Positions 34,288-47,909 of a stretch of 64,000 nucleotides of DNA are shown here, one piece after another. Under the pieces are notes generated by a model, which was given only the letters and a program-made list of their open reading frames with translations, searched no databases and was not told the DNA's origin. Source of the DNA: Anoplopoma fimbria (lineage: Eukaryota > Chordata > Actinopteri > Perciformes > Anoplopomatidae); assembly GCF_027596085.1 (NCBI RefSeq), contig NC_072451.1, positions 5,652,231-5,716,230 on the forward strand. Direction: 5' to 3'. How positions within the stretch are numbered: the stretch's first letter is position 1; each line of letters starts with the position of its first letter. Made by a program: the position numbers and the translations under genes.

Positions 34288-34696
34288 GAACGGAGGAAGA
34301 AGAAGCCACAGGGGTGGCGATGGAGCCAGAATGAAAGACCCGGGTGTATCTGGGAGATGTGTTCCGAGACAGATTGTGAGATATCCAAAGCACAGATCTG
34401 ATTTGGACCGCAAGGCATCCAGGCTGAAAAAAAGTTGTGGCAAATACTCGAACAAGAAGCAGTCCTCATCGTGTGGAAACAGCTTGGGAAAGTTGCTGAA
34501 GTTACATCAAAACCTTTGGAGAGGATGGATATTTACGCACTGACGCGCACATAAAGAGAAAGACAGAAACTTTTTTGGGAATATCTCCGGGAATCTTTCT
34601 TTTTTTTTTTTTTTTCCCGAGGCGCACCAAGGAAGTCTCTGGATCCGACGCAGGGAGGTCACTCTATCTGGATCCTGTCCTTGGTGCCGGAGGTCG
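33390..34696 (+). promoter_or_regulatory. nfatc4: nfatc4 upstream and 5' leader region
   Basis: A strongly purine-biased plus strand (gagga repeats, 33403-33700) is followed by a (CT)n tract (34250-34284) and a T tract (34599-34615) shortly before the ATG. Long open frames in all directions here come from low complexity. No TATA box or start site can be fixed. Extent is a guess. Confidence 0.35.
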
Positions 34697-35934
34697 ATGG
34701 GGGCCGCGCCGGGCTCCGGCTGGGAGGAGGGAGAGTTCGAGTTCAAGTTGGTGTTTGAGGAGGACCCGCTTCCCCGGCAGAACCAGGGGCCATCACCGGT
34801 GCGCATAGCTGAGCCGGAGAGCTCCATTCCCGGGGAGGAGAGGGAGTGCGCACTGCTCCACCTGGAGTCCTCCAGCAGCCCCAGCTTGGGTTAGAGTCAT
34901 TTCTCTAATGATTCATTATTATTATTATATTATTATTATTATATTCCTTTATTGATCCCCATGGGGGAAATTCAAGTGTTGCAGCAGCTCAACTACACAG
35001 ACACAGACAATAAATACACAACTACACAGACAACTACTACAGACAATAAATACACATACTATACAACTACACAGACAATAAATACACATACTATACAACT
35101 ACACAGACAATAAATACACATACTATACAACTACACAGACACAGACAATAAATACACATACTATACAACTACTACACAGACAATAAATACACATACTATA
35201 CAACTACACAGACAATAAATACACATACTATACAACTATACAGACAATAAATACACATACTATACAACTACACAGACAATAAATACACATACTATACAAC
35301 TACACAGACAATAAATACACATACTATACAACTAACAGACAATAAATACACATACACAGACAATAAATACACATACTATACAACTACACAGACACAGACA
35401 ATAAATACACATACTATACAACTACACAGACACAGACAATGAATACACATACTATACGTGTTGAAGTAAAAAGGACACCTTAAATAGAGGAGGTCTGACC
35501 AGTGTGGCTTCTAATGCATGGGAACTTTTAGTGTGTGTGTGTGGTTCTGCATGTTGCATGTGCTGTAATGAGGGCCTTTATCTGCATGCCTGACTGCGTG
35601 CACTGTGCGTTTGGGATGTGCGTGCGTGCCTCTATCTGTAAGCATGTGAGCATGAGTATATTGTTGTTGTGTGTTTGCTTTGTGTGTTTTGTGCATATCC
35701 GGCTGTAGTCCTGTTTCTGAGTGCATATGCGTGTGTTTGTGTGTGTGTGTATTTGTGTGTTTGTGCATGTGTGCGTGCAGCCCCAGACTCAATGTGTTTC
35801 TAATCAGCTGTGCGTGTGAGTGGAGTTAACAGCTGCCATCTGGGAAGGAACCTCAACCTCTGTGTACGGAACAGGCACCACATACACACCTCCTCCCTCT
35901 TTCACTCAACCTCCATCTCCCCCATTTTTCACTC

Positions 35935-35976
<42 letters not shown>

Positions 35977-38900
35977 TACACACACTCAAACACACACCTT
36001 GTATCCTCACATCCACTCTCTTATTTGTTTCCCGCCTACACTGGCATACAGTTATATTACCACACCCAAGGCATGAAAGTGAACTACAGGAGAAACAAGA
36101 GAGCAAATCTTCACTCTAAGTGATACGTTTTAACTTTTCAGAGCATCACAAAAGAGTCTTTTCAGCTCTTCTGCCACTCTGGAAGTAGCGGCACTGCAGG
36201 TATTAAGATGCATGTCCTCAGCTCTCCGTATCTGTTGATGCAAACTAGTGGTATACAACAAAGAAATGTCGACTTGCTCTGTTCATTGGTCCAACATGTC
36301 AACCAAATGTCACCAGTTCAACCAAACATTGATATACTTTTATTCCTTCGCATGACTTTTAGATGCCTGAAGAGGTCAAATGTATGGCTGTACCAACCTC
36401 ACTTTTTCTTATCTGATACCTTAAATCAGGATGTCTGTGGATAAAGAGTACCAATCCAATACTAGTGCTCTACTTTTTCCTACTGCATGGAAGTCATTTC
36501 TGTTTTATATTGACATGCATGAAGCCACAGATTGCTTTGGTTTTACAAACTCAGTCTGAAGTATGCAGGGGGCAAATAATAGCGAAAAGTCAGATTTTTA
36601 AAACAGCGTGGATGAAAAAACCTTCATCAATGATTCAATAATTCAGAAGAAAAAAGCAACAATAAGAGAGAAGTCTGAAAGCAGAAATGTGTTTTTTCTG
36701 CTTTCTTATCATGTCCATCATTTTAGGACCCCTCAGATTTATTTTATGACCCCTTGTGAGGGTCATGACCCCCAGGTTGGGAAGTCTCACTCCTCATGAG
36801 AGGTTCCCCTCAGGTAACAGAATGAAGTATTACTTTATATTAAACATTTAGACTTGAAGGAACAGTATGTAGCATTTGGGTGGCTCTATGGCAAGAAAGG
36901 GAAAACAATATTGAGAATGTTTTCTTAAGTGAATAATCACCTGAAAACAAGAACTGCTGTTTTTTGTTAACTTACAATAAGCATTTATATCTACATACTG
37001 AGCGGGTCCCCTTCATGGAGACGGACACTATGTTTCTACAGAAGCCCAGAATGGACAAAGCAAACACTGGTTCTAGACAGGGAAATTCCTGATTTCCTTT
37101 CTTTCTAATTCTCTTCAGTTGGTTGCAATCTGCAAACTCACCACTAGATGTCGCCCAAATTCTGCACACTGCAGCTTTAAGATGAGGGTTTCCAAAATAA
37201 AATGATCATGTAAGATAACTGTAAGGTACATTTGGCATTGAGAAACTCTTCTGCTGGTCTGAACACAAGTTCATTATTGTTTCTTTGTTATAAGATCCCT
37301 GAATAGGCAAAATGTTCCATTGTTTTATTAGAAAAGGGCAAGAAAAATCTAAATATATAGCTTTTGCTTTTTGTCCTGTAAATCATCTAACAACCCTGTG
37401 TGGTGTTCTTTTGGGCTTTTTTTATGAAAGGTTCAACTCAGGACACAAAATAATATATTACTTGAGATTAGCTTTATTGTGTTCAATAAGTGTTAGGTCC
37501 ATTTTCGTGGCTCGTAAACTTCTCTGCTGTTCTGCACACAAACATCTGAATCATTGTTTCATGAAAAAAAGTTGCCTCAGCACTGCAGATTTAACCGCTT
37601 GGAAATATTTCTGTTGCCAGGAAACATTTGAAGAGATTTTTCACTCCGAGTCTTAATTTGTTGGCAGTTGCTGTTTTTGTGTCAGCGTTGCCCAAAATTT
37701 GCCTGTAGGGCCCGTCGCCACTGCAGAGCAACAATGATCAGTTGGAGCCTCACTCATTACAGAGTAACTACTGTTCGGCTCCGTTTGGACGCCGACCACA
37801 GCACGCTGGGCAAATGTTGTGGTGACGACCGTGGTCTCCGGGGATTGTTTAGCAAAGAAATCCCAAAAGTTTTCTTTAAAAAAAAAAATGTAAACGGAGA
37901 TAGAGAAAGACCTAAATCATCAGTCAAGATTAGCAGAATAGCTCGGTTTATTGGTGTAAAACTTGGATTCCCACTTCAGCCTTTACTGCACTATTTGTGA
38001 CTATAATACATGGACAACATGTATTATAATAGTTCTTAACACTCAGAGTAGAGTTAAAAAAGGTGTTGGTTTAGTAAATTGTTTTCATATGACTCTGTGA
38101 GAGTCATATTAAAACCAGATTCTACTGTGTCATGCAGATATTTTCATTAATTGGATGTACAGTGTATCGGCACTTTTAATATGCCTGAGCAGATTTTAAA
38201 AATGTGATCTTTTACCATTTTCTTTGCTGCCTTGGCATAGAATACAAATGTGTTCATGCTTTTGAGGTGATACAAATAACTATATAAAAGTAAATAATAA
38301 CAATTCATGTAATTCAATATAAATGTATTTAAAGGAACATTTTGGGAAAAAATTGTTTGCTTACTTCCTGAGAGTTATATATTCAGATTGATACACTCTC
38401 ATGTCGAAATATGACTTTACCACCATCAGCTGGTTAGCGTAGCTTAGCATAAAGGCTAAAAACATGTGAAACAGCTAGTGGGGCTCATAACAACCTCTAA
38501 AACCACAGTGTGTCATTTTCAAACTTTGTTTTTTGTAAAGATTAAACAAATGAGTAATATTGGAAACTTTTTGATAGAGTCATGCTAGCTGTTTCTGCTT
38601 GTTTCCAGTCTTTATGCTAAGCTAAGCGTCTCTTGGCTCTGGCTCTGGCTCCTATTTACCCTACAGATATGACAGTGGTATCAAACTTCTCATCTAGTTC
38701 ACAGGAGAAAAAATGAACACTTCTATTCCTCCAAAGTCGAACTGCTCCTTTAAATTAAAGTGATAAAAATGCTGAACTTGTTTCTAATACACTGAGTGTG
38801 CACTTCTTGAGCAAAAGTTCCAGTTGTGTGCATTTTCCATATGGCATCGATCAGTATATCAAAGAGAGTTGATGTGTAATAAAAGATAGGCATGTTGATG

Positions 38901-41900
38901 ATAAAACAAAAAATGAATCACTTCTTAACACAAATTGCGTTCAGAGTATTTAGATTAACATCTAATGAGTCTTTCTCATGCCAGATGTAAAAGAATAGCA
39001 CTTTCAAGAGCCAACTTGTCATTTTGCGGTTATGAATAAAGATTTATGGGGGTCACATGACCCAAAAACCTACAACATATCATGATAAAGGAAGTGTGTT
39101 TGAACAAAAGAAAAAAAGTAGTTTTTTACTTGCAAGCGGCCATTAAATTGTTTCCATGTGGAAGCAAAGGTGTAGATTATTAAAATGAACTCACTGTAAA
39201 CTCTTCATTGGCAGCATTTTCTAATCAGCATTGTTTTAGCGATTAAGACCAACTTTTTTTGTCCGCATTCAGTTGCCAACAAGAGCATGCTGTGAGTGCT
39301 CTGAAGTGTTTTCAAGCTGTGCTCTGAACTTGTGATGTTTGCCACTTCATTTTCTAAATTGTATTTTTGGTGCCAGTGTTTTTCACGTTTTTTACACATT
39401 CAGTCTGATTATTCTTCCCATCAGTTACAGATAACCACCACTCAATCAGCATCCCCAGCCCGCCGCCATCGGCCAATCAGCGAGCAGGGATGCATTCCCC
39501 GCCTCCACGGAGGGCCCCTGCCAGAGAGTTCAGTGGGACCTATGAGAGCCTGCCGGCACGCTCTGTACAGGTGAGACAACCTGTTTACAAGTGCTTGTTT
39601 ATAATGAGAGGGTTTGAACCTGGAAGCCTGAGTTTATGGACCATTCAGCAGCCTTTGCGTATTTTATACCTGTCACTCTGCAATGACAAACTTTGCCACT
39701 GATTTACAGTTAGTACAGCTACTAAACTATAATGTAATGATCAGCAATTATAATTATAATTTTCTTAATTTATAACTACGCTAAGACAACTTAGATGAAC
39801 ATGTCTTTGAAGGTAAAGTAAGACTTTATACATTTTGAGAAAGTTGCTTGTGAAGCTGTGAGAGCTGTGCTACGATGCAATGGTCTCCCCAGTTTTGTTG
39901 ATGCAAAACCTTGAAGTAAGGTATATCAGTACAAAAATCATATTAAAGGGCTTTCACGTGGGATTTCTTACCTTCCAGACAGCCAATCCAAACAGTTGTT
40001 AATCCAAACACTGGTGATAGCTCTAGCTCTGCAATTTATTATGTTTTTCATCTTCAATCAATGACTTTGTGGCTCTGTTTTATCCTTTAGTTCATGTTGG
40101 GAAACAGTGAAAAGTGCTTATCACAGAGGCCAAGGTGACAGCTTCACTTTGCTTGTTTTGTCAGAGCAACAAGCACAACTCTAATACAAAATTTCATATT
40201 TTAAAAACATGATGAAGGACATGATTATTAAATATATGTAATTTTCTTTATCAAACTGAGGGTTACAACTGAGGAAATTAAAGGTATCGCTTCCTGCTGT
40301 CATCTTCCCTCCAGGTTTCAGAGTCTCGTGTGGTCGAGTGTCCAAGCATCCAGATAACCACCATCTCCCCTGAAGACGACCTAGCACCAACCATCTCCAG
40401 TTACTGGGACATGGGCGGCGGGGGTGGATGGGACCGAGAGCGCCTCTACCTCCCACTGTTGGACCCCTTCACCTACCGCGACAGATGCCCCGGCTCCCTC
40501 AGCCCCAGCCCAAGTCCCGGCTCCAGCCCTTCCTCCCGCGGCTGGCTTAGCCCCGCCTCCAGCTGTGACTCCCTGCTGGTGGAGGAGGAGGAGCTGAACG
40601 AGGCCACGATCAATTTCGGGCTCTCGCCATCCTCGAGGCCCACTTCCCCTGGGGGTAAAAAACGTAGGAACTCCCCCCTGGTCTCCCCATGTACTTCACG
40701 GAGGGGCAGTTACTCGGAAGACCTGCAGGGATGTAACTTCGAGGGTGGAGACTCCACCCCTCAGTCACAAGCTCCGCCCAGCAGCTGTGAGCTCAGCATC
40801 CCACAGAAAACCAGGAAGACGTCATTGGAACAGGTGAAGACGTTGGCTTGGTTTCATGGTGTTTATCAAATACTTAACCTAACCTTACAGTGAACCTTTT
40901 TGTTTTCCAGTTATCATCCAGGGAGGTGGATCAGGAGCAGGCTCCAGGCCACAGCTCCCCCTGCCAGCTGACAGAGACCCAGCAGACCAGGAGAGAGCCT
41001 CCTTCGCTGGGCATGGACTACCTCTCTGTGCCCCCTGCTCTGGCCTGGGGCCGGACTCGAGCCAGCGCCCACAGCCCTCTGTTCAGGCAAAGATACACAA
41101 CCTACATATTTAAAAATATCCATTAAAAAAATCACAGTTTGAAGATCTCTATTCATAGTCACATTCAATAGTTTCTCAAGTAAAAAATAGCATGCAAAGA
41201 GAAAAAGAAAAACATTGCATTAAAACAAATCTAATTCAAAAATTCACACCAACTACTATTCAAAGATATGTTAACCATTTTACTTCACTGTATGTCCACC
41301 AATTTGGCGTTAAGAATGTTATTCAAAGTTTAACAACATCAGCTCACTATTCAACAGGTGATATGCTTGATTAAAAACATTTCAATCATAAAATTGACTA
41401 AATCCCCAAATTCCTACTTTTTTTACTTAGTGCGTGCTACAAGTCCATTTTGCACGTCATATTTGCGTGTGTAAATTATATGAAAATCTATTTATTTTTT
41501 TTAGGTGTGCAAAACTAGTCATTTGCTACTTTCTCCCTGCTCAGAGCTGCTGTCCATTCAATCCACCTGTAGGTCTAATGCCCTTCCACCACTCGACTGG
41601 CCGCTGCCGTCCCAGTTTGACCAGTACGAGCTGCGTATTGAGGTGCAGCCCCGTCCACACCACAGAGCCCACTATGAGACAGAGGGGAGCAGAGGAGCTG
41701 TCAAGGCCACACCATCAGGACATCCTGTCGTCAAGGTGAAACCCAAACCTGCAGATTCAGGAAGCTGCTTAAAGTGACAATGATTTGTTAAAAAACATCT
41801 TGCTTAGAGCTGCAGAAACATAAATATTCATAATCTAGTTGCAAGTTATTTAACAGCTCTGACTGTCTCATATTAAATGTAATTTCTATCAAAGCTGAAG

Positions 41901-44900
41901 TAGAGCATTGGTTTGAATTTTGTGTTTTCATAATACTGGAACAAAGTCTCAGGACACATGTTATGGCTCACTGCTGTTGGCCTCATCACAGTTTGATTTC
42001 GCCCCTCACGCCATGTGTCTCTGAACAGCTGTGTGGATACACAGAGAGGAAGCCGCTCTCCCTTCAAGTGTTCGTCGGAACAGCTGACGACCGATCAATC
42101 AGGCCACATCCTTTCTATCAGATACACAGGTACTGAACTGTATTTCTATTCAAAATCAGACTTATTACCAAGCATACATTAATATTCAAGGGACACCGCA
42201 TTCTGTATTTCTTCATTATCTGACCACTGTGGCTTTAACCATTGCGTAACTTACCACCAGCTGCTTCTAGTGTTGGTCCAGGAAATTTCTTGCACCACTT
42301 GTTCTAAATGTAACGTGTTCTGGATGAGAATTTAAGATTAACATAGAAGATGTTAAACCACAGCAAAGACATGTAGCTACTGTATGTCCCAGTTCATGCT
42401 GCACAGGCTAAAAATTGTAACATTTCAGTTACCATGACCTGCAAATGTCTCAAATTTGTTCAAGGCAGTGTACTCATTGGACAGGACACCAGTCTATCAC
42501 AGGAGGGCCGTTAAATTCACCTGTTTCTCCTCTCTCAGGGTGACAGGGAAGATGGTTGGTACTGCCAGTCATGAGAGTGTCCAGGTGGGGACCAAAATAC
42601 TTGACATCCCTCTCAACCCTGAGAACAACATGACTGCACTGTGAGTAGAAAAGAGACTAGTGCACGTTTCTCAGCCTTGTACTCCAGTTTGAAGACTATG
42701 GTGAAGTCTACAATTTATACTTAAGAAGCAGGCTTATCATTTTGATTGTATTAATGGACAAATGTTGAAGAGTGTGACTAAAACAACCCCCTGGTTTTAC
42801 AAATCGTTATGTTGTAGCATCGACTGTGCTGGCATTCTGAAGCTGAGGAACTCGGACATTGAGCTGAGGAAAGGAGAAACAGACGTTGGGAGGAAGAACA
42901 CACGTGTCCGTATGGTGTTTCGTACCCACCTTCCTCTAGCGCCCCCTCTAGCCCCTCCCGGTCGAGTCCTGGCTCTGCAGGTGGCCTCCTTGGCCATCGA
43001 ATGCTGTGAGTAGAGAATAAAACTTTACTTAATAATTACCAAATTAGTTTCTTATAGCCGTATAATCTAAGATCTGTGGCATGCATTGGCGGACTTTTTA
43101 GTTTTTTTAACAAATACTGGTTTAAAAGTTAATGTGAGGAACTTTTAACTGGTTATGAAACAGTCTCAATTAAGTACTGATGACCTACATAAGTAAACAA
43201 GACTATCAGTGGGAAGATTGTCTTTTTCTATATAGTTATTCTTAATGTGTGTCATGGGTGCCATCAGGAACATGCGAAGCAGACTGTCAGACCCATGCTG
43301 CAGTAAAATAAGAGGTTTTCCAAAGGGACTCTGGTGCTCTGAAACACTACTGCTTTTGTCCACAGGGACCGCCAAAATCAACACAGAATGAAAGTTCATT
43401 GCAGTAGCTTTAACTTAGGATCACATTCAGTGGTTTGATTTGTCTGACTCTCCCTGCCTCAGCCCAGCGTTCGGCTCAGGAGCTGCCCGTCATCGAGTCC
43501 GTCAGTCTTACCTCCTGCTCCGTGGAGGGAGGAGAGGAGCTTCTGCTGAGCGGCTCTAACTTCCTGCCAATGTCCAGGGTGCTTTTCATGGAGCGAGGGA
43601 CAGGTAAAGGTCCACATCTAATGTTATTTCAGATCTTTTTCCTCTTACCTCTTAATGAGTCGCTGACTGAAATGAAGCCAGTAAAAATATAGAATTGAGA
43701 TGATAAAGGAACCAGAAAATAGTTGTTGTGCACTGTCCGAAAAAAATAATTCTGTTCTGCTAAACAAACAGTGAAACTATTAGTGAAATACTATTATATT
43801 AAATATTACTGAAAATACTTTGGAATTATTTTCAGTAATATTTAAAATAATAATAATTCAGCTTGTTGCAACCAGTTTTTAATAGTGCAACACAAATCCA
43901 ATGTTTGCTAGCTAACTCATTTTCTTAATTAGTTGCTCAGTGTAGATTTATACAGCTCAATACTATGTTCTGTGTGCCACGGTTTTTCCATTAAGGCTAC
44001 TCAACAGCAGATAGTGAAAAAAAAGAAGAATGATGATAGTTGGTTTAACTATTTCTAACCTGCACATGCGTGAGTTTTTATAAAGATGCAAGTAATGTAG
44101 GCTAATAAGACCACAAGTGTATTTTTTTTAAAATTTGTTTTAAATATTGTGTTGATCTGAGAGTGCACTAACAGGAGGAGGAGTAGAAATTAGTCCCACA
44201 ATGGGAAAAATTATTTCTCTGAGTTAATCCTGGGGTTTTCAGGATGCTCTTAGTAGATTTGGTGACGTATAAAGACAAAATGAAAAAGATCTGAGAGTGC
44301 ACTAACAGGAGGAGGAGTAGGGTTTACAAACCTCCCATTATGTATTCTAACAAATAGCAGCTTATTTGTTGAAATAATCAACTCTTACATCTTTGCCTTG
44401 ATGTTTAAAAACCAGCAGCTCCTTTAGAAATCGGAAGCCTGGCTCCAGCCTTTCTTTATCCTCAGATGAAGTTAAGCTCTCAGACTGTTTTACGAGCCGA
44501 ACCAACCTGTTTCAACAAAGCTTTAATGTTAGCTGCGATACAGTCAGACCAAATTGATACTCGTTAAATCGACTGTGTGTCCTTGTGTTTGTGTGTGTAT
44601 CTAGGTTACACTTAATTCTACCGTATGTTCTCATCTATTAGATGGTAAATTGCAGTGGGAGGAGGAGGCTCATGTTGACCGTGACAACAGCAATGAGGTA
44701 ATTTTGCATGTGTGATATCAGTCCTAAAAACTGCAATCAAGTCTCTGCAACAACATGAACTTTTCATCCCTTTGCTGTCATTTTATTGAGCATATACAAC
44801 TATAGCAGCTGTGTTTACACCTCTTTGCCATATCAGATAAATGAGGATGAAATTAAGATGGAAACAGCATTACATTTACTTATTTATTGACGATAAATAG

Positions 44901-47609
44901 CAGCTGTTTAACCCTTGTATTAAAGTGTTTTATGGATGCAACATATGTAGAAGACCAATCCATATTTCCAACAATGTGGGTCAATAACGTAAATCCTGAA
45001 TCTTTCTTTGTAGGGTTTGTTGTGCGTGAGGGTCCCGGCCTACAGCGACCTGTCCGTCAGTCGGCCGATGTCGGTTAGTCTTTACGTCTCCAACGGGAAG
45101 AGGAAAAGAAGCAGCACTCACTGCTTCAAGTATCTCCCCAGTGAGTGTCCAATCACACCATATTCACCTCTATTTCTCCTTTGTGTGTGTGTTTATATTT
45201 GGAGATGCTTTTGTGGTGATATTCTCCCAAGTCCATAAAAGGAACAAAAACAGATTACTACTAAAACAATAATTCCAAAGTACAAACATTGTGCTAACAA
45301 CAAGAAAAAAAACTGAAAACATACAATAGACTGGACATTTATCTTACTTTTAAAAGAAAGGAAGACATTTTTTTGTAAATTATTTTATATAATTTTTACA
45401 TCACTATGGGTACCTCTTTAAAAATAGTCCCAGGTGTGGATTTTTTTTTCAAATGTATTTTTACTTCAATAATATTAAACACTGTAATTCAAAAAAGATT
45501 TACACCTATCCATGAATACAAATAATAAGAATAAATAGTAAATATAGATAATAAAAAATGTTAACCGAAAATAAATGTGGCACTACCTTTAATTCGGAGA
45601 GAATTACCAGATTAAAATCGCGAAAAAATATTACAATATAATTACATATCTTACAACATTCAAAGGAGAACATTGAGCACAAAACTTTAAAATATTATTT
45701 CTACTTATTAGTTAAACAGTTTTTGCTTCTCCTCACAGTTATGTTCAAAGAGGAGGACCCGCTGCTCTCCCGGCCCTCTGTGCTGCCTCTGGATGGGGGT
45801 ACCGTGTGTCCTGTGGGGGGTCAACCCAGGATGGACGGGGGTTTCCACGTGAGAGGCGACCCCATGGCTGACGATCGAGGCCTGGGCTTCCACCTGCCCC
45901 CTTACCCCTCCACCTACTCCCCTCCCTGCCCCACTATGGGGTACCACGAGGAGTACTGCTCCAAACCCGATGCTGCGGTGGAGGAGCCCAGGGCGGCTCT
46001 GTCAGAGGGTCACCCCAGCTTTGAGAACCTGGAGCTGGGCTTCACCGAGCTCCTACCTCCCTTATACCCCCGCGGCCCGCAGCCTCCCTCCCCCTCCCCT
46101 TCCCCGTGGCTGGACTCACCCTACCTCTCCTCCTCGCCCTCTCCCTCCCACTCCTCCTCTCTCAGCCCGTTTCCTGCCGGCAGCCCCATCTCGACCTCCC
46201 CTCTGCCTCCCATCCCCACCTCCCCTTACCCCCAGTACTCTGCTTATCCTCAGGAGGCGTGTCCCTCACCTCCCTCCAACCCCAGCACGTATCAGGACAT
46301 GTGCACTGCACCCTACTCCCACTACGAGGGCTGGGACCCCCAGGGAAGGGTGCTGGGGATGGGACACGGGGGAGATAGTGACGCCAAGATCCATGAGTGC
46401 CCCCTGGAGTTTACCAGCTCTTCTATGCACCACATAACATTTGAAGAAGGTGAGTTGCACGTATTTTGTCTTTATCCTAATGAGTGCAGGTGTTGAGAGG
46501 ATAAACTAGGCTACATTACAGACGTGTAAAGGACAAAGAGACTAGAAATAAATGTTTTTATGTACATTATGTATGGATGGATGAGTGGGAGGATGACTAT
46601 GTTGTAACATAAAGAGATTAAATAAATGAGTATGTGCACAGCTGTTGATTAGTTTAATAAGACAGCACCAGATTTCACGGTCTGTGATGTCACCATAGAT
46701 TTACCTTTAAAACTAGGATATAATACTTTTTTGTTGAAATTGAAATACTATTTATTTTCATTCGTGCTTCGTAACAATGGTTGGAGATGCCCTCCATACT
46801 TTCTCGTTGTACCTGTCCCGGTGGTCAATACTGTTTTTATGTTAACATTACCTGCTTTGCCAGGTCGTGATTAACTGCATGCTCAAAAACACTGGGGTTA
46901 AAGTTTAACACATAAAATAAACAAAGAAATAAATATAATAAACCAATATTTTGATAACCAAGATATGTACTGTGAAGTACATTTGACAGTTCAAAAATAA
47001 ACTTGGTGGTGACACTGATTCATTTCAATGTCTTTGGCATTTTCTGTATTTTATTGATATGTACACCAATAAGAATATATAGGTGGTAAGCTAATATTAG
47101 AAAATATATTGGCAGATATTATCTTGTAGATTCTGGGTATACTCACACCAGTTGGCATATTTAGATGTTCCCAATCTTAACTTGCATTTTGAACTGCTCA
47201 GTGATGAAGAAGTGTAATATGAGCCCACATTTTTTGTGTGAAAACAGTTGTCTTTGAGGTCAAAGTAGCATTTTATCTTTTCTAAATATTGAATTTGATA
47301 TGTGCACTAGTGAGCTGCCATAAAACTCAACATAGCTAAGAGATTTGTGTAGGACTTGATAAGTTAATAAAAATGATGCTTTCTAACCTGCTGCTTTCTA
47401 AAAGTAAAAGACTATAAAATGGAATACAGGTTAATAAATACACACTTATTACCTTTTATTCTATCAGTAAGCTGAACAAGCTGTACCAATGGCATGGTGG
47501 ATGAAAGGTTGGAGTGATTTTATCTTCTCCCTCCACAGTGACGGAGTATATCGGGGAGGACATCCAGTCTTTCCAGTCGGCCTCACAGATGGACAACCAG
47601 CCAAACTGA
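34697..47609 (+). CDS. nfatc4: NFATC4, nuclear factor of activated T cells, cytoplasmic 4
   Basis: Thirteen exons join in frame: 34697-34889, 39431-39570, 40315-40833, 40911-41086, 41573-41735, 42029-42129, 42536-42640, 42818-43005, 43463-43603, 44642-44697, 45014-45140, 45739-46449 and 47539-47609. They encode 896 residues (human 902). MGAAPG with [11 protein letters not shown] matches the family start. The calcineurin docking motif is PSIQIT (121-126). Ser-Pro motifs, KKRRN and RRGS mark the phosphorylated regulatory region, and [10 protein letters not shown] follows. The Rel-homology DNA-binding domain starts near [10 protein letters not shown] (about 348) and has [12 protein letters not shown]; the IPT/TIG dimerisation domain spans about 530-640 and ends with KRKRSS. 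A Pro/Ser-rich activation tail follows. Calcium-activated calcineurin dephosphorylates the protein and sends it to the nucleus. The intron after exon 4 has a GC donor. Gene identity is secure from exon 5 onward. Confidence 0.96.
34917..34991 (-). repeat. L2-type LINE 3' tail in nfatc4 intron 1
   Basis: The reverse complement reads gctgctgcaacacttg then atttcccccatgggg and aataaagga. It resembles the end of the L2 copy at 7589-7640. A degenerate (attatt)n tail lies at 34917-34950. Confidence 0.6.
34992..35458. repeat. nfatc4: Minisatellite in nfatc4 intron 1
   Basis: Tandem copies (more than ten) of a roughly 35-bp unit built from acacagacaataaat and acacatactatacaact, with several shorter or longer variants. 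It directly abuts the LINE tail, so the array may have grown from the LINE 3' end or its target. Confidence 0.8.
35525..35998. repeat. TG-rich region and (CA)n microsatellite in nfatc4 intron 1
   Basis: Degenerate TG repeats (35530-35780) are followed by a purer (CA)n run (35938-35998). Open frames here are by-products of low complexity. Confidence 0.7.
36856..37179. mobile_element. Non-autonomous DNA transposon (MITE) in nfatc4 intron 1
   Basis: It starts aaggaacagtatgtag and ends gcacactgcagctt, with imperfect terminal inverted similarity. Internal words such as gagcgggtcc, cttcatggag and ccactagatg are ones I recall from a common percomorph MITE. No transposase is present. Confidence 0.55.
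38331..38754. mobile_element. Palindromic fish MITE in nfatc4 intron 1
   Basis: The ends are inverted (aaaggaacattttggga and, at the other end, a degenerate gaactgctccttt). Internal arms are also inverted: ggttagcgtagcttagcata near 38442 against tatgctaagctaagcg near 38614. It looks like a family abundant in percomorph genomes. A fragment of a similar middle part occurs at 50470-50590. Confidence 0.6.
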
Positions 47610-47902
47610 GCTCAGAGCAGCTCATTACCCTCGTTTGATATTTCATCAGCATCATTTTAAATCTATTATGCACTTTGGTATTAAGATCCGTCGCTCCAGT
47701 TACATGTGATATTGGCAGAGCGGTTTGATTACCAGGACACTGTTATAATAATGACCACATGTAACTCTTTTATGTGGTTTTATAAAGGGAAACTAATGTT
47801 TTTAACATGTTTTCAATATAAATTATACAAGAAAGTGCTTAGGTTTGTTGTGTCTTGTGTTTTTTTCTTGCAAAAAACCCAAACTAACACTCAGACAGGC
47901 TG

Positions 47903-47908
47903 AATAAA
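47903..47908 (+). terminator. nfatc4: nfatc4 polyadenylation signal
   Basis: AATAAA about 294 bp after the stop codon, giving a short 3' UTR. No better signal was seen nearer. Confidence 0.6.
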
Positions 47909-47909
47909 G

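Noticed and set aside
33390..34455. Long open frames in several frames upstream of nfatc4
   Set aside because: They come from purine/pyrimidine-biased low-complexity DNA and have no domain or splice support.
45970..46437. Pro-rich frames overlapping nfatc4 exon 12
   Set aside because: They are shadows of a GC-rich exon. The supported frame joins exons 11 and 13 in phase.
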